From Solen grandis (lineage: Eukaryota > Mollusca > Bivalvia > Adapedonta > Solenidae), in contig CM037789.1 of assembly GCA_021229015.1 (NCBI GenBank), forward strand, positions 38,628,211 through 38,692,210: a stretch of DNA of 64,000 nucleotides. Reading direction: 5' to 3'. Below, one piece after another: positions 1 through 13,380 of the stretch (its first letter is position 1; the number at the start of each line of letters is the position of its first letter). Under the pieces are notes generated by a model. The model saw only the letters and a list, made by a program, of their open reading frames with translations. It was not told the DNA's origin and made no database searches. The position numbers were made by a program, and so were the translations under genes.

Positions 1-1020
1 TCCATCCATTAATGACGGCTGTACAGCGCGTACAAACTTTGGTAGCTATTTTTAGTTTGCATCATGTGACGTCATATGAAAATTTTAAACATTGGATCAA
101 AATGAACATGATCACCTACAAAGGACTTTTAATTTCCATTGTTTATGAACCCTTGCAACATGAGTAAATTGACATCAAGAAATCAGAAATTCTATACAAC
201 TTTGATGACGTCAAATGACGTCATATGACGTTCATCTTTACAAATGCAAAGGAAACACAGAGACGTATAATCACGCCAAATATCAACTTTCTATCTCATC
301 TAGAAACGTTTTTTATATGGATTTGAAATTTGACGTCCTTGGTTCGAATCTTGGATTCGCCATAGAATCTTAGTTCTTTCGAATCTTGGCAAACCTATAT
401 AATCCTGCACAATGAGGTCGTAATAATATAACTTCTGTGAAAATTCCATGCCAATCCGTCCATTAATGACGGCTGTACAGCGCGTACAAACTTTGGTAGC
501 TATTTTTAGTTCTGACGTCATGTGACGTCATATGAAAATTTTAAACATTGAATCTAAATGTTCATGATTACCTACATAGGACATTAAATTTTCATTGTCT
601 ATGAGCCTTTGCAACATGAGTAAATTGACATCAAGAAATCGGAAATTCTATACAACTTGATGACGTCATATGACGTCATATGACGTTCATCTTTACAAAA
701 TGCAAAGGAAACACAGAGACATATAACCTCGCCAAATATCAACTTTCTATCTCATCTAGAATCGATTTTATATGGATTTGAAATTTGACGTCCTTGGTTC
801 GAATCTTGGATTCGCCATAGAACTTAGTTCTTTCGAATCTTGGCAAACCTATATAATCCTGCACAATGAGGTCTTAATATATAACTTCTGTGAAAATTCC
901 ATGACAATCCGTCCATAAATGACGGCTGTACAGCGCATACAAACTTTGGTAGCTATTTTTAGTTCTGACGTCATGTGACGTCATGTGAAGATAAAAATAA
1001 TATATTCCAAAATGCCATTG
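1..1020. repeat. CRE-rich satellite, subfamily A (~453-bp unit)
   Basis: Units recur with a start motif GACGGCTGTACAGCGC at 14, 468 and 921, giving a period of 453-454 bp. Each unit has two clusters of the palindrome TGACGTCA (for example near 191, 513, 659 and 965), the line TTGGTTCGAATCTTGGATTC, and the phrase TTTCTATCTCATCTAGAA. No reading frame is conserved between units, so the short ORFs here are chance. The similarity between units is high enough to suggest recent tandem amplification. Confidence 0.85.
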
Positions 1021-2400
1021 CTTCAGGTGTCTGTTGATTAGAATTTCTTTGTCCTAGACCTTCAGCAACTTAATGAAATAACAACATGAAAAGGTTGGAA
1101 AAAAAGAATAATAACTAGATGTCATTCGTTTAAACGAATGATAGGACTTTCTGCAACATCTGCTTTATTAGTATATATAGAAGATGACATAATAGATAAT
1201 TCTGTCCAAATTGCAACTTTCTATCTCCTCTATTTCTATATAAAATAGCACAAATAGAACACATTCTGTGAATTTTAATAAAAGTCCGCCCATATCTTGC
1301 ACATGTAGTTTAACATACAACATTTATACTATGTCATATGACATGAAAGAAAAATGAAACAGTGTTCAAATGTAAGTTTCTAACTTTCATCACACATAGA
1401 ATTTCATCACTCCAGCTCAGTTGTAACCTTGTTTAATTTTAGCCTCATTAGGAAGAAGTATTGAATATTTGTATAGTGCTATATCCTTTCGACACCTGTA
1501 ACGTAGTTAATCGTATTTAGCGATTTTGGCGTGTTTGGGCTTCCATAGTTTTGCCATAAATTCCTGGAATTTCGAACTATGGTGATATTTTGAAAGGTAA
1601 CATCCAGCCTACAAACTGATGCAATATGAATATCGTTAGCATAACAATGCAGTTTTTAGATGGTCTAAAATGTGGGGTTGCGTGTGAATTTTTCAAGGCT
1701 TGCAAACTGCTCGCTAGCTACATAGTGTTGCAAATACGGATTTTTGTCTTGTGCCGTTGTACATGTATTAATTCAATGCTTATTTTGGAAACAGTCAACA
1801 TTCGACAAAAAACAACAAAAAAAAAACAACAACAAAATCAAGATATTAGCCATCAATTGCAATTTGATATTTTTTTTAATTTTTTTTTTTAAGTCATTGC
1901 GCAAGTATTTAAGCTTGGTGATCCCTGCGCGTGACCTTTTCCACATTTTTATGATGCATGATTATGAAATATCTTATTTTCCATGTAACTTTCTTATATG
2001 AAGTCCAATTTCAATAAATTGGCCTTAGAAAGCTCTTAAAACATGCTACATTTTATACGCATAATGTATAAACTTATCTTCAGTCGTTTCTGAGATATTG
2101 ACTGTTAAACCTCAAGAAAACAGCATATTATCAGCAAAATTAGCTTCATTTCATTTAGTTTTTTTTGCTTATAACTTTGTATTGCGTAAAACCAATTTTA
2201 ATAAACTAAATATCTTTGGAAACATCAATTATTCAGCTATAATTCTTATTCATACATATATTTACAAAAATCGATATTTATTGAGATATAGCTACATATA
2301 TGCAGTAGGGGTGAAATCAAAATTTCCTCACGTGCCTAATAACCCATAAAATTTCATCGTCCTAGGACTATTGCAACATATTAAATAAGCGTTTAGTTAG
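1021..2400. repeat. Array spacer block, first copy of a long direct duplication
   Basis: No gene is visible. The block opens with an A-rich stretch and the hairpin at 1122-1141, continues through AT-rich sequence, and ends at the next satellite unit near 2400. From about 1112 it is matched almost base for base at about 6487 onward. Short ORFs at 1626-2001 and 2098-2349 show no domain and are not preserved in the second copy. Confidence 0.7.
1122..1141. other. Boundary hairpin H1, copy 1
   Basis: A perfect 20-nt palindrome, TCATTCGTTTAAACGAATGA, is preceded by ACTAGATG and followed by TAGGACTTTCTGCAA. The same flanks surround hairpins at 3786, 6497, 48751 and 54419. It lies just after an A-rich/AAT tail at the edge of a satellite block. 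Confidence 0.8.
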
Positions 2401-3770
2401 GAGAAGAAAAGAATAATTATAATAAACAAATGACGTCACGTGACGTCATATGACGTTTATTTTCACATAAATGTTAAGACACCCAAGAGACCTACTAACT
2501 GACAAAATTTCAACTTTCTATCTCAAATAGGACAGTTTTTATAAGCATTTAAATATTGAGTCATTGGTTCGAATCTTGGATCCGCCATAGATGCTTGGAC
2601 TTTTCGAATTTTGGAAAACGGACACCGGTATACACAATAAGAACGTAATATACACATTCTGTGAAAATTTATGAAAATCGGCCCATTAATAATGGCTCTG
2701 GACCGTGTACAAACTTTCGTAGTCAATTTCAAATGTGAACGTCATTATGACGTCATAGGCTTCTGAAAATCATTGAAATCGAAATTTCAGCGTCGGATTT
2801 ATTTGTCATTAAAATTTCATTGGCCTTCGATAATTTCAACATATAGAATAAAACTTGTTAGAATTAGAAATTCATTATCATATAATGACGTCACGTGACG
2901 TCATATGACATTTATTTTCACAAAATATTTAAGACTCTCAGAGACCTATATACTGACTCAGTATCATCTTTCTATCTCAAATAGGACCGATTTTATAAGA
3001 ATTTGAAAAATTTACGACCTTGGTTCGAATCTTTGAATGCTATAGAACCTTGGACTTTGAAAAACGGACACCGGGATGCACAACTAGAACTTAAAATAAA
3101 ACTTTCTGTGAACATTTGATGAAAATCGGTTCATTAATAATGGCTCTGGACCGCGTACAACCCTTTGTAGCTTATTTCAAGTGTGACGTCATATGACGTC
3201 ATAGAGATATGAAAATCATAGAAATCAAAATAACCTTTCTTGGAGAATATGACATCAAAAATTTTATTGTCCTTGGACCATATTAACATACATAATTATG
3301 TGTTTAAAAATTAGAAATTTGATGACGTCATATGACGTAGAAGACGTCCATTTTCACAAAAAATTTAAATCTATCGGAGATCTATTTTACTGACAAAATA
3401 TCAATTTCTGTTCATTTAGGGACGATTTTATGAGCATTTATCAATTTGACGTCCTGGTTTGAATCTTGCATTCGCCCATAGAACCTTGTGCTTTTCGAAA
3501 TTTTTAAAAACGGACAACAGATGCACAACTAGAACTTAATATACACATTCTGTGAAAATTTGATAAAAATCGGTTTATTAATTATCGCTCTGGACGCGTA
3601 CAAACTTTGTAGCAAATTGCCAAGTGTGACGTCATATGACGTCATAGGCATATGAAAATTATAGAATTTTTTAATTACGCATATGAATAATATGCCATCG
3701 AAATTTCATTCTCCTAGGACGATTGCAACATATGAAAATCCTTGAGGAAGAAAAGAATAATAATAATAAT
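2400..3770. repeat. CRE-rich satellite, subfamily B (~446-bp unit)
   Basis: The marker ATGGCTCTGGACCG (the third copy reads TCGCTCTGGACG) recurs near 2692, 3140 and 3584. Units carry paired TGACGTCA/TGACGTCATATGACG clusters, the GGTTCGAATCTTGG line and the phrase AAATAGGAC. The block ends in an (AAT)n tail at 3757-3777. Confidence 0.8.
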
Positions 3771-3785
3771 AATAATAACTAGATG

Positions 3786-3805
3786 TCATTCGTGAAAACG
3801 AATGA
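3786..3805. other. Boundary hairpin H1, copy 2
   Basis: TCATTCGT-GAAA-ACGAATGA forms an 8-bp stem with a GAAA loop. It is flanked by ACTAGATG and TAGGACTTTCTGCAA and follows an (AAT)n tract. Confidence 0.8.
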
Positions 3806-3829
3806 TAGGACTTTCTGCAAGCTATGTTA

Positions 3830-6335
3830 ATGCAAAAGCAGGAGATAGAAGTTCCATGTAAAGTCTCACCTCTGGTAGTATTTCATGTTCATGCTGAAAA
3901 AATTGACATTATATTCCGAATTAGGGCATATGATAAGAACTAAGTATTAGTCTGTGACGTAACATGATGTCATTTTGACGTCAGGACATGACTGCAAACT
4001 TGATTTCTAGTTTAAACGTCTATGTTTGAATCTTATTCAGCCACAATACTTTGATCTTTCGGAATTAAGGTTAGTGACAAAATATTCACACCTTAGTTTC
4101 AAGATGTACCATCTGTAAAAATTTGAAGAAAATCGTTTTATAAATGGCGGCTGTAGAGCGCAAACATGTCGAAATCATTGCCCTAAAATGAAAATTAGAA
4201 AATATGCTTATGGCGTCACATGACGTCTTATGACGTCACGACCCAAAATTTATTTAGAAATTCTTTCAGACCTGCAAACTGTGATAGTTTCAACATTCTA
4301 TCTAATCCAGAAGCTCTTTAAACCTAAAATGAAATTTTCGGTCATATGTTCGAAACTTATTTCAGCCACAGATCTTCGGTCTTTCGGAATTTGGTTAGCT
4401 TACAGGATATGCACACCTTAGTTTCAAGATGTACCTTTGTGAAAATTTGAAAAAAAAAACCGACCATAAATGGCGGCGTAGAGCGTGAACAACATTTTTC
4501 ACTATTTTTAGCTGTGACGTCATAGGGCGTAATAGGGTGCTGAAGATGCTTTTGTTTCAAAAGAGCATACTTTACTGTTAACTCTGAAATTTTCATTATT
4601 CTAAAACAACTGATATCATGTCGAAATCATTGCCCTAATAGAAAATTTAAGAAGTATGCTTATGGACGTCACATGACGTCCTATGACGTCAAAACTCAAA
4701 TTATATGTAGAAATTCTGCAGAACTGCAAACAGTTAAGGCCCGACATTGTATCTCATCTGAAGCTCTTTAATCTTAAAATGAAATTTTCGGTCCTATGTT
4801 CGAATCTTTTTTCCCGCCATAGAACTTGGGTCTTTCGGAGTTTCGCTTAGCTGACAGGATATGCAACCTTAGTTTCAAGATGTACCATCTGTGAAAAATT
4901 TGAAGAAAATCCGATCATAAATGCGGCTGTAGAGCGCGAACACCATTTTTCACTATTTTTGCTCCGACGTCACGTGACGTCTGGGTGCAAAGATGTTTTG
5001 TTCAAAAGCGCATACTTTACTGTCATAACTCTAAAAATTTTCATTTTTTGAACAATGGCATCATGTGGGAAATCTTTCCCCCTTAAATAAAATTAAGAAG
5101 TATGCTATGATGTCACATGACGTCTATGACGTCACGTATCAAATTTATTTAAAAATTTCTGCAGAACTGCAAACTGTGTAAGTTTCAATTTTTCTATCTC
5201 ATCCTAAAGCTCTTTAATCCTAAAATGAAATTTTCGGTCCTATGTTCGAATTTATTTCAGCCACAGAACTTCGGTCTTTCGGAATTTCGTTAGCTGACAG
5301 GAAATGCAACCTTTGATTCAAGATGTACCATCTGTAAAAATTTGGGAAGTAAATCCGACCATAAATGACGGCTGTAGAGCGCGAACACCATTTTTCACTA
5401 TTTTTAGCTGTAACGTCATGTGACGTCATAGTGTGCTGAAGATGCTTTGTTCAAAAGCGCATACTTTACTGTCATAACTCTGAAATTTTCATTATTCTGA
5501 ACAACGGGCATCATGTCAAAATCTTTTCCCCTAATATGAAAAGTATGAAGTATGCCTATGACGCTTTATGACGTCTTTGACGTCACGACTCAAAATATAT
5601 TTAGAAATTCTGCAGAACTGCAAACTGTGTAAGTTTCAATTTTCTTCTATCTGAAGCTCTTTAATCCTAAAATGAAATTTTCGGTCCTATGTCGAATCTT
5701 ATTTAAGCCATAAGAACTTCGGTCTTTGGGAAATTTGGGTTAGTGATAGGATATGCACACCTTTGATTAAGATGTACCATCGTGAAAATTTGAAGAAAAT
5801 CCGCCCATAAATGACGGCGTAGAGCGCGAACACCATTTTTCACTATTTTTAGCTGGACGTCATGTGACGTCATGGTGTGCTGAAGATGCTTTTGTTCAAA
5901 AGCGCATATTTTTGTATAACTCTGAAATTTCATTATTCTGAACAACTGGCATCATGTCGAAATCATTGCCCTAAAAGGGAAAATTATGAAGTATCCCTTT
6001 ATGACGTCATATGACGTCATATGACGTCACGACTCAAAATATTTGTAGAAATTCTGCAGAACTCCCAAACTGTGTAAGTTTCAACTTTCTATCTCATCCT
6101 GAAGCTCTTTAATCCTAAAATAAAATTTCGGCCCTATGTTCGAATCTTATTTAGCCACAGAACTTCGGTCTCTCCAAATTTCGGTTAGTGACAGGATATG
6201 CACACCTTTGATTCAAGATGTACCATCTGTGAAAATTTGAAGAAAATCCGACCATAAATGACGGCTGTAGAGCGCGAACACCATTTTTACTATTTTTAGC
6301 GTGACGTCATGTGACGTCATAGGGTGCTGAAAATC
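3830..6335. repeat. CRE-rich satellite, subfamily C (~448-bp unit, about six units)
   Basis: The marker GCTCTTTAA falls near 4313, 4763, 5210, 5655 and 6103, a period of 445-450 bp. Units share GGCGGCTGTAGAGCGCGAACA, CATCATGTCGAAATCATTGCCC and clusters of TGACGTCA. Small - strand ORFs of 69-80 codons (4357-4596, 5220-5429, 5703-5945) are the same non-coding unit read in different frames. Confidence 0.85.
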
Positions 6336-6486
6336 ATTGAAATCAAAATTTCCTCACGTGACTAATAAGCCATAAAAATTTCATCGTCCTAGGCCATTGC
6401 AACATAAAAATTAAGCGTTTAGTTAGGAAGAAGAAAAGAATTAATAATAAATAACAAACCAATAGGACTTTCTGTTTAGGAGAAGT

Positions 6487-9366
6487 CCAATAGATGTCAT
6501 TCGTTTAAACGAATGATAGGACTTTCTGCAACATCTGCTTTATATAGTATATATAGAAGATGACATAATAGATAATCTGTCCAAATTGCAACTTTCTATC
6601 TCCTTATTTTATATAAAATAGCACAAATAGAACACATTCTGTGAATTTTAATAAAAGTCCGCCCATATCTTGCACATGTAGTTTACATTTCAAAATTTTA
6701 CTATGTCATATGCATGAAAAAAAATGAAACGTGTTCAAATGTAAGTTTCTTTTTTCTTTTAAATAAATTTCATCACTCCAGCTGTTGTCCTAGTAGGAAG
6801 AAGTTTGAATATTTTTATAGTGCTTATCTTCGACACCTGTAACGAGTTAAAACGATTTTGGTTTTGGCGTGTTTGGGCTTCCGTATTTTGCCATAAATTC
6901 TGGAATTTCGAACTAGGTGAATTTTTAAAAGGAAAAATCCCGCCCACAAACTGATGCAATATGAATTCGTTGTAACAATGCATTTTTTGATGGTCTAAAA
7001 TGGGGTGCGTGGAATTTTCAAAGGTTGCAAACTGTCGTAGCTACATTGTTCAAAAACGGATTTTTGTCTTGGCCCTTGTACATGTATAAATTCACTATTT
7101 TGGAACGTCAACATTCGCCCAAAAAAAAAAAATCAAGATATAGCCCCTCAATTCAATTTGAATTTTTTTTTTTTTTTTTTTTTTTTTTAAATGTTTCGCA
7201 AGTATTTAGCTTTGGGGACCCTGCGCGTGACCCTTTTCATATTTTATGATGCATGATTTTGAAATATCTTTTTTTCCCTGTAACTTTTTATATGAAGTCC
7301 CAATTTAATAAATTTTTGGGACGTTTGAAAGTTTTTAAAAAAAGCTACTTTTTACGCAAATTTTAAAATTATCTTTAGTCGTTTTTAGTATTGCTGTTAA
7401 AACCCAGAAAACAGCATATATCACAAATTAGCTTTATTTCATTTGTTTTTTTTGCTTATAATTTTGTATTGGTAAAACCATTTTTAATAAAAAAATATCT
7501 TTGGGAAAATTCAATTTTAGCTATAATTTTTATTCATACAAAATTTTAAAAAAATCGAAATTTTTGGTTTGGTCATTATGCGTAGGGGTAAATCAAAATT
7601 TCCTAGGCCTAATAACCATAAAAAATTTCATGCCTGGGCTATTGGGGAAAATATTAAAATAAACGTTTGTTAGGAAGAAAAAAGAATAATAATAATAAAC
7701 AAATGACGTCACGTACGCATTTGACGTTTTTTTCACATAATTTTAAAACACCCCGGGCCCACTAACTGAAAAATTTCAATTTTTTTCAAAAGGAAATTTT
7801 TATAAGCATTTAAATATTGACGTCATTGGGTTTGAATCTTTGGATCCGCCATATTGCTTGGATTTTTGAATTTTTAAAACGGGCACGGTATAACCCAAAA
7901 AGAACGTAATATCACCCTCTGTGAAAAATTTTATGAAAACGGCCCATTATAATGGCTCTGGAGTGTAAAACTTTGTAGTCAATTTCAAAATTGACGTCTA
8001 TGAGTCATAGGTTTGAAAAATTTATTGAAAAGAAAATTTTAGCGTCTAATCATTTGTCATTAAATTTTCATTGCCCCCCGCAATTTCAACATATAGAAAA
8101 ATTTTTTGTTAAAATTAAAATACATTTCATATAATGAGTACGTGGTCATAGACGTTTTTTTCACAAAATGTTAAGACTTTGGACCTATACTGACCAAATT
8201 CATTTTCTTAAATAGGACCCATTTTTTTTGCATTTAAAAATTTCGACCTTGGTTCGAACTTGAATTGCTTAAACCATGGGTTTCGAATTTTTAAAAACGG
8301 ACACTGGAGCACAACTAGAAATTAATATACACATTCTCTGAAAATTTATGAAAAACGGCCCCTTAAAAATGGTTGGACCGTGTACAAACTTTGTGTCAAT
8401 TTTAAATGTGGTCAATGACGTAAGGCTTCGAAAAAATTTTAAAAAGAAATTCAGCATCTAAGATCGGGATTAAATTTTCATTTCCCTTTTGAAAAATTTT
8501 AAAATATAGAAAAAATTTTTTTTTTGAATTTGAAATCTTATATATAATGAGTAGTGCGTAATGACATTTATTTTCACAAAAAAGTTTAAGATCCCAGGCC
8601 CATATACTGACCCAATATCTTTTTTATCTCAAATAGGACCCATTTTTTAGAATTTTAAAATTTTCGACCTTGGTTTGAATCTTGGAAAGCTATGAACCTT
8701 TGGCTTTTTGAATTTGAAAAACGGACACCGGGGTGACAAAGAACTTAAAAATACAATTTTGAAAATTTGATGAAAATCGGTTCATAAAAAATGGCTTGGA
8801 CCCCGTACAAAAATTTTTTTTCATATTTCAAGTGTGACGTCTATACGTATGGAATGAAAATCATAGAAAAAAACTTTGCAATTGAACATGTGTCTTAAAA
8901 ATTTTTTTGCCCCTTTGCAATTTAACATATGAAAAACTCTTGTTAAAATTGAATAAAATATTTATAATGACTAGTGACGTCATATGCATTTTTTTTCCCC
9001 AAAATTTTAAAATTTAGAGACCCTTTTCTGACTAAAAATCAAATTTTATTTAAATAGGCAATTTTTTTAAGCATTTAAAAATTTAGACCTTTCAATTTGG
9101 GTTCGCTAAGAAAAACCCGGGGCTTTTGAATTTTGAAAAACAAACACGGGGTCACAAAAAAAACTTAATATTCCCCAAACTTTAAAATTTGATGAAAATG
9201 GGTTTAAAACAATGGCTGTAGACCGCGTCAAACTTTTGTAGCATATTTCAAAAGTGCGTCATTGAGTCATAGGGATATAAAATATAGAAATCAAATTTTT
9301 TCGAAACAAGTATATGCCATTTAAAAATTTTATGGCCCTGGACCATTGCAACATGCTTAAATTAAC
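6487..9366. repeat. Second, noisy copy of the 1112-3770 block
   Basis: The sequence from the hairpin onward follows 1112-3770 closely for several hundred bases. It then keeps the same order but with many one-base losses and longer homopolymers; for example, the paired TGACGTCA sites are broken to forms such as GTCACGTACGC. The pattern of loss looks like base-calling noise more than ageing. No gene is present. Confidence 0.75.
6497..6516. other. Boundary hairpin H1, copy 3
   Basis: The palindrome is identical to the one at 1122, as expected from the block duplication. It is preceded by a partial GGACTT...AAGTCC hairpin at about 6464-6489. Confidence 0.8.
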
Positions 9367-9423
9367 GCTCATTTTTGGGAAAAAAAAAAGAATAAAAGAA
9401 TAAAAAAACCCTAACAAACCCAA

Positions 9424-9512
9424 TAGGAAATTTCTGCTTTAGGCAGAAAGTCCTAATAATATAAAAGACAGAACAAACCCAATAGGTCTTTCTGCGAAAA
9501 GCAGAAAGCCCT
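9424..9512. other. Two H2 hairpins in tandem
   Basis: Two hairpins, about 9424-9453 and 9484-9512, each follow AACAAACCCAATAGG. Their arms are TTTCTGC and GCAGAAA with extra pairing outside. The second has the loop GAAAA. The same hairpin type occurs near 13854 and 54382. Confidence 0.7.
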
Positions 9513-9539
9513 AATAAAAAAAAGTTAGGAAAATCCATC

Positions 9540-10570
9540 CATTTTATAATGTTGCTGAGCGCATACAAACTTTTTTACCTGACGTCTATTCTGACGTCAT
9601 ATGGATATGAATTCATTGCATTTAAAAATTCGGCATCTAAAATACATGTTATAAAATCTTCATGATTCGGACCATTCGGATCACATTGAATTTATTGCGC
9701 GAGAAAGGAAAACGGATAAGAACATCATGGCGATAAATGAAAGTCGAGCCTGTGAAATTCTAAAAGAAACCTATAAATTACAACATGAGCAAATTTCATT
9801 TTCTATCTCATCTCGGGGCTCTGAAATATTTAAATTAATTTTGAGGTCATATTTCAAAACTTGGTTTCACCAAAGAACCTTTGGGCTTTTTAATATTTGA
9901 AAAGGAAAGTAAGGATGCACGACTAAAACGTAACTTGCACACTCTGAGAAAATTACAAGAAAATTACTAGACCTGGAGACTTATAACCTACCCAAAAATC
10001 AGCTTTCTAGCTCATCTGGAAGCGATTTTATACGCATTTGAAATTTGACGTCAATGGTTCGCCTAGAACCATTTCCTTTTTTAAATTTTAAAAAAAAGGA
10101 CACCGGGATGTACAACTAGAGCCTAACATACACATTCGTGAAATTTTTTATGATAATTGTCCAGAAATAATGGCTGTAGACCGCATACAAACTGTTTTAG
10201 ACGACCTCAAATTTGACGTCAAAACACTCATAGTCAATGAAAATTATTGAAAATGCAAAATGTTCTATCTGAAGCATATGCTATTTAATTTTCAAGGTGC
10301 TCGACGTTTTCAACACATAAAAATTAACACGTAAAATTTAGAAATTCTTTTCAACTCATGACATCATATACGTCAAACGACATTCACTTCTTAGAATATA
10401 AAGAAAACCTAGAGACTTATATTCTGTCCAAAATCATAATTTCTAGCTCAAACTGTAAGCGATTTAATACGCATTTTAAAAATTTTACGTCAATGGTTCG
10501 AATCTTGGATTCGCCATAGTACCATTGCCTTTTTGAATTTTGAAAAGCGGATACCGGGGTGCACAACTGC
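9540..10570. repeat. Divergent CRE-satellite units
   Basis: Units related to the first 6 kb continue: TGACGTC near 9580-9597, GAAGCGATTTTATACGCATT near 10019, GGTTCGAATCTTGGATTCGCC near 10496, and GACCGCATACAAACT near 10180. The repeats are older and more divergent than subfamilies A-C. Confidence 0.7.
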
Positions 10571-11029
10571 CCCACTGCTATATTAGGAGATGGCAAACCA
10601 TAAAATTGTTACGTCAGCGTGTTGTTAAAAATATTTACACACTGCGCGTGCTTTCCAAATATGGATGTAACACATAAAATTTTTCACGTTTTTCACCGTC
10701 GGCTCTTTCTTTTTCAGATTTCAATAAAGAAGCATGAAAAATTTAATTTGAGTGATGAGTTATTTATTTATTTATTTTATTTTTATTAGTTAAGACATCA
10801 AACAAAAGCAACTGTTATGTTAAGGAAAGTACAAAAACATGTATGTAGATTATAATCGTAGATCTATAAAATAGCCTCTGTCCCGCGGAGATATCAAGGC
10901 TAGGAAAAACCCTGGAAAATACCGAATCAAACGAGTTAATAAATGAATCTGTACTTGTTTATGAACTTATATCAATTCAATTCTTGTATTTAAACCCAAA
11001 ATCGTAAAAAATAGGTACTGGTTATACTC

Positions 11030-11238
11030 CCTTTCTTGTTGGCGCTCAGCATAATATGAAAGGGTAGTTTCCAGGAATGGTTGGCCCGTGTCAGGATAAT
11101 GTGACTGGGTGTGGTATCAAAGCCACTGTCTACAGCGTAATAAGTGCAGGGACAGCACTAAAATCCGTTTCAAGTAGACATCGTCTCCAAATTACTTAAA
11201 TACTGTCGGTTGGACGTTAAAAATAATAAACAAACAAA
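11030..11238 (+). mobile_element. SINE body and tail (family S1), + orientation
   Basis: The body phrases CCCGTGTCAGGATAATGTGACTGGG (read as overlapping parts) and the tail GTCGGTTGGACGTTAA followed by AATAAACAAACAAA match the other S1 SINEs of the window. The tRNA-like head is missing, so the copy is 5' truncated. Confidence 0.75.
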
Positions 11239-12087
11239 AATAACTTTGTATTTTAATTTTTATTTTAGCATAGGATCCGTTTGGACTGAGCTGGTAAACA
11301 TTATTTTGAGAAAATATTTTCAAAGCTCTTCATTCTTTTGTTAATGTTTTAATAAACATGATTATTCAAGCAACTTTACTCAGTGTTTACAAATGACGTC
11401 AACATGTGCCAGTGTGGAATTAAATGATAACACACCTCGTGTTACGGATCGGTGTAGTAAACATTGCCATATATGGCTATCACATGAATAGGGTGGAGCA
11501 TAATTTGAAAAAAATAACATGCGCAGATCGCCGTAAACTCTTAACAGTTAAATCTCAATTAAGTAGACAAATCACGCAAAAATCTCTTAACAAATTAAAT
11601 CGCCAGGGTTTTGAAATTTTGGGCTCATTGATTGGATAGAATTTGCGGGGAAACTCTAAATTCCAATAGAGCTTGTACATACGATCGAGACGACTGTATT
11701 ACACATTTACTCCATTTTGCGCTTTTAGCTAACGGACAAATTAGCTTGCAGCGTCTTGAACGGGTGACATGTGTTGATCATTTTGTTTCAAACTCTACAC
11801 TTATCACGCTGATGTATCTCAAGCTGGCAATTTAATTACATTGTACTATAACATATATTTTCACATAGGGTTTTCATTTATCATAAATTTGGGATATAGC
11901 TTGTACAGCATTTATCGATTGATGCAACAATAAAATCGGGAAATTTCAATGTTTCAACAAAGGTCTAAAATGACCAAAACGCTCAAAGGATTATGGGAAT
12001 ACAATGCTGCAAGTGATATTATAAGTAACGTAAATAAAATGATTTGACACAACATTAAATCATTGTCAACACTTGTTAAGTTTGTTT

Positions 12088-12366
12088 TGTTGGGTTTAAC
12101 CCCCACCGACCCGTATTTCAGTCATTTGGAGACATGTCTACTTCATGCGGGTATAGTGCTGCCAAACTGCAGTACCACACCCTGTCACATCATCCTGATA
12201 CCGAGCTAACCAGTACTGCAAATACCCTCATATGTTTAGGCCAAGCAAGGGATGCTATAACAGTACCATTTTTTACGACTTTGTATGTTGTGGTCGGGAA
12301 CGACATCCCGCTCCCGAGGCGGACAGCTCAAACCACTCGGCCACTCGACAGGTACGCCCTTGTTTA
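12088..12366 (-). mobile_element. SINE (family S1), tRNA-like head, - orientation
   Basis: Read on the - strand, the head carries the Pol III A-box-like GGCCGAGTGG at about 12337-12346 and a decayed B box. The body GTGTGGTACTGCAGTTTGGC and the tail GTCGGTGGGGGTTAAACCC come next. The overlapping + strand ORF (12134-12429) is a shadow. Confidence 0.75.
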
Positions 12367-12379
12367 GCAATTAATATCC

Positions 12380-13380
12380 AATATGATATAAGTAAAAAGT
12401 TTTTTTTGCAATTATATACTAATACATAGCTATAAACTACATTTTCCGAAAATCTTCAGTTAACATGAAAGCGAAAGTAGGATAATTTTTCGAAATTCTT
12501 ACACTTGGGTTTTAAATTCGCAATTCGAGTATCTTCCTTATACTTATTCAATTTTAAAACTCTAGATGACTCAAAATAAACGTCTTAAAAATCTCTACAT
12601 CTCACACGCTTAGGTGGACTTTATTTCTAATGAGCATTCTATAAGATATTAGGCCGAAAACTTTGACAACACTGCAGAATCGCTGAATTCTACATGTTTT
12701 AAATTCTTATTTTTGATGTAACCTCCTTATACTTTAGATCAATTACAAAACTTTAGGTACAAAATAATCGTCTGACAATTCTCTACAATTCACACGCATT
12801 ATGTACAAGGAAATTTTTAATACTTTTGAGATACCCCGCTCTTAAACCTCCTAAGAAAGAAAAAAATCACCACAGCTATATGCACGAATTACGTTTTATA
12901 TTCCCCCATTACTCCATGAATCTTAGTCATTCATTAAACTTAAATCACAAAATAACAGCCAAACATTGCTCTACCAATACTAGACACATCAAGATTTTCA
13001 AAAATCAAAGGCTTTCGAGATATAAACTGTTAAACACACTGAGGTTACCAAATTTTTCGTTTTTGTTCGCGCCATAACTCACAACCGATTCAACCCTGAT
13101 CATCAAAACTAAATGTCATCTGAAATGTCTTTCAAAAAACACTACAAATTTGACGCATAGTGTCTCGATAGAATATTTGCAATATTTGAGATTCTTTTAA
13201 GGCCGAATAAATAAAGCCGAAGCATGATATATGACCTTGACCTTTGGGATTTCCAGAAACAAAGTGACATGGCTCCATAAAATCTAATACTGCATCTTCA
13301 GATCAAAATTTCAAGCAAATCATGCAAAAAGTAAAGCTACAGGGCTTAAAAACCGTAAAGTTTTAATACGAAGTTTATAA
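12380..13380. other. AT-rich repeated block without genes
   Basis: The block has phrases repeated elsewhere (GGCCAAACATTGCT, TTTTCGAGATATAAACTG, GTGACATGGCTCCATA) at 47200-48200 and 53400-53780. No reading frame is shared between the three copies. Confidence 0.6.

Noticed and set aside
1..6330. Regularly spaced palindromes as a possible CRISPR array
   Set aside because: Units are ~450 bp, repeats are not 20-50 bp separated by unique spacers, and the host is clearly eukaryotic.
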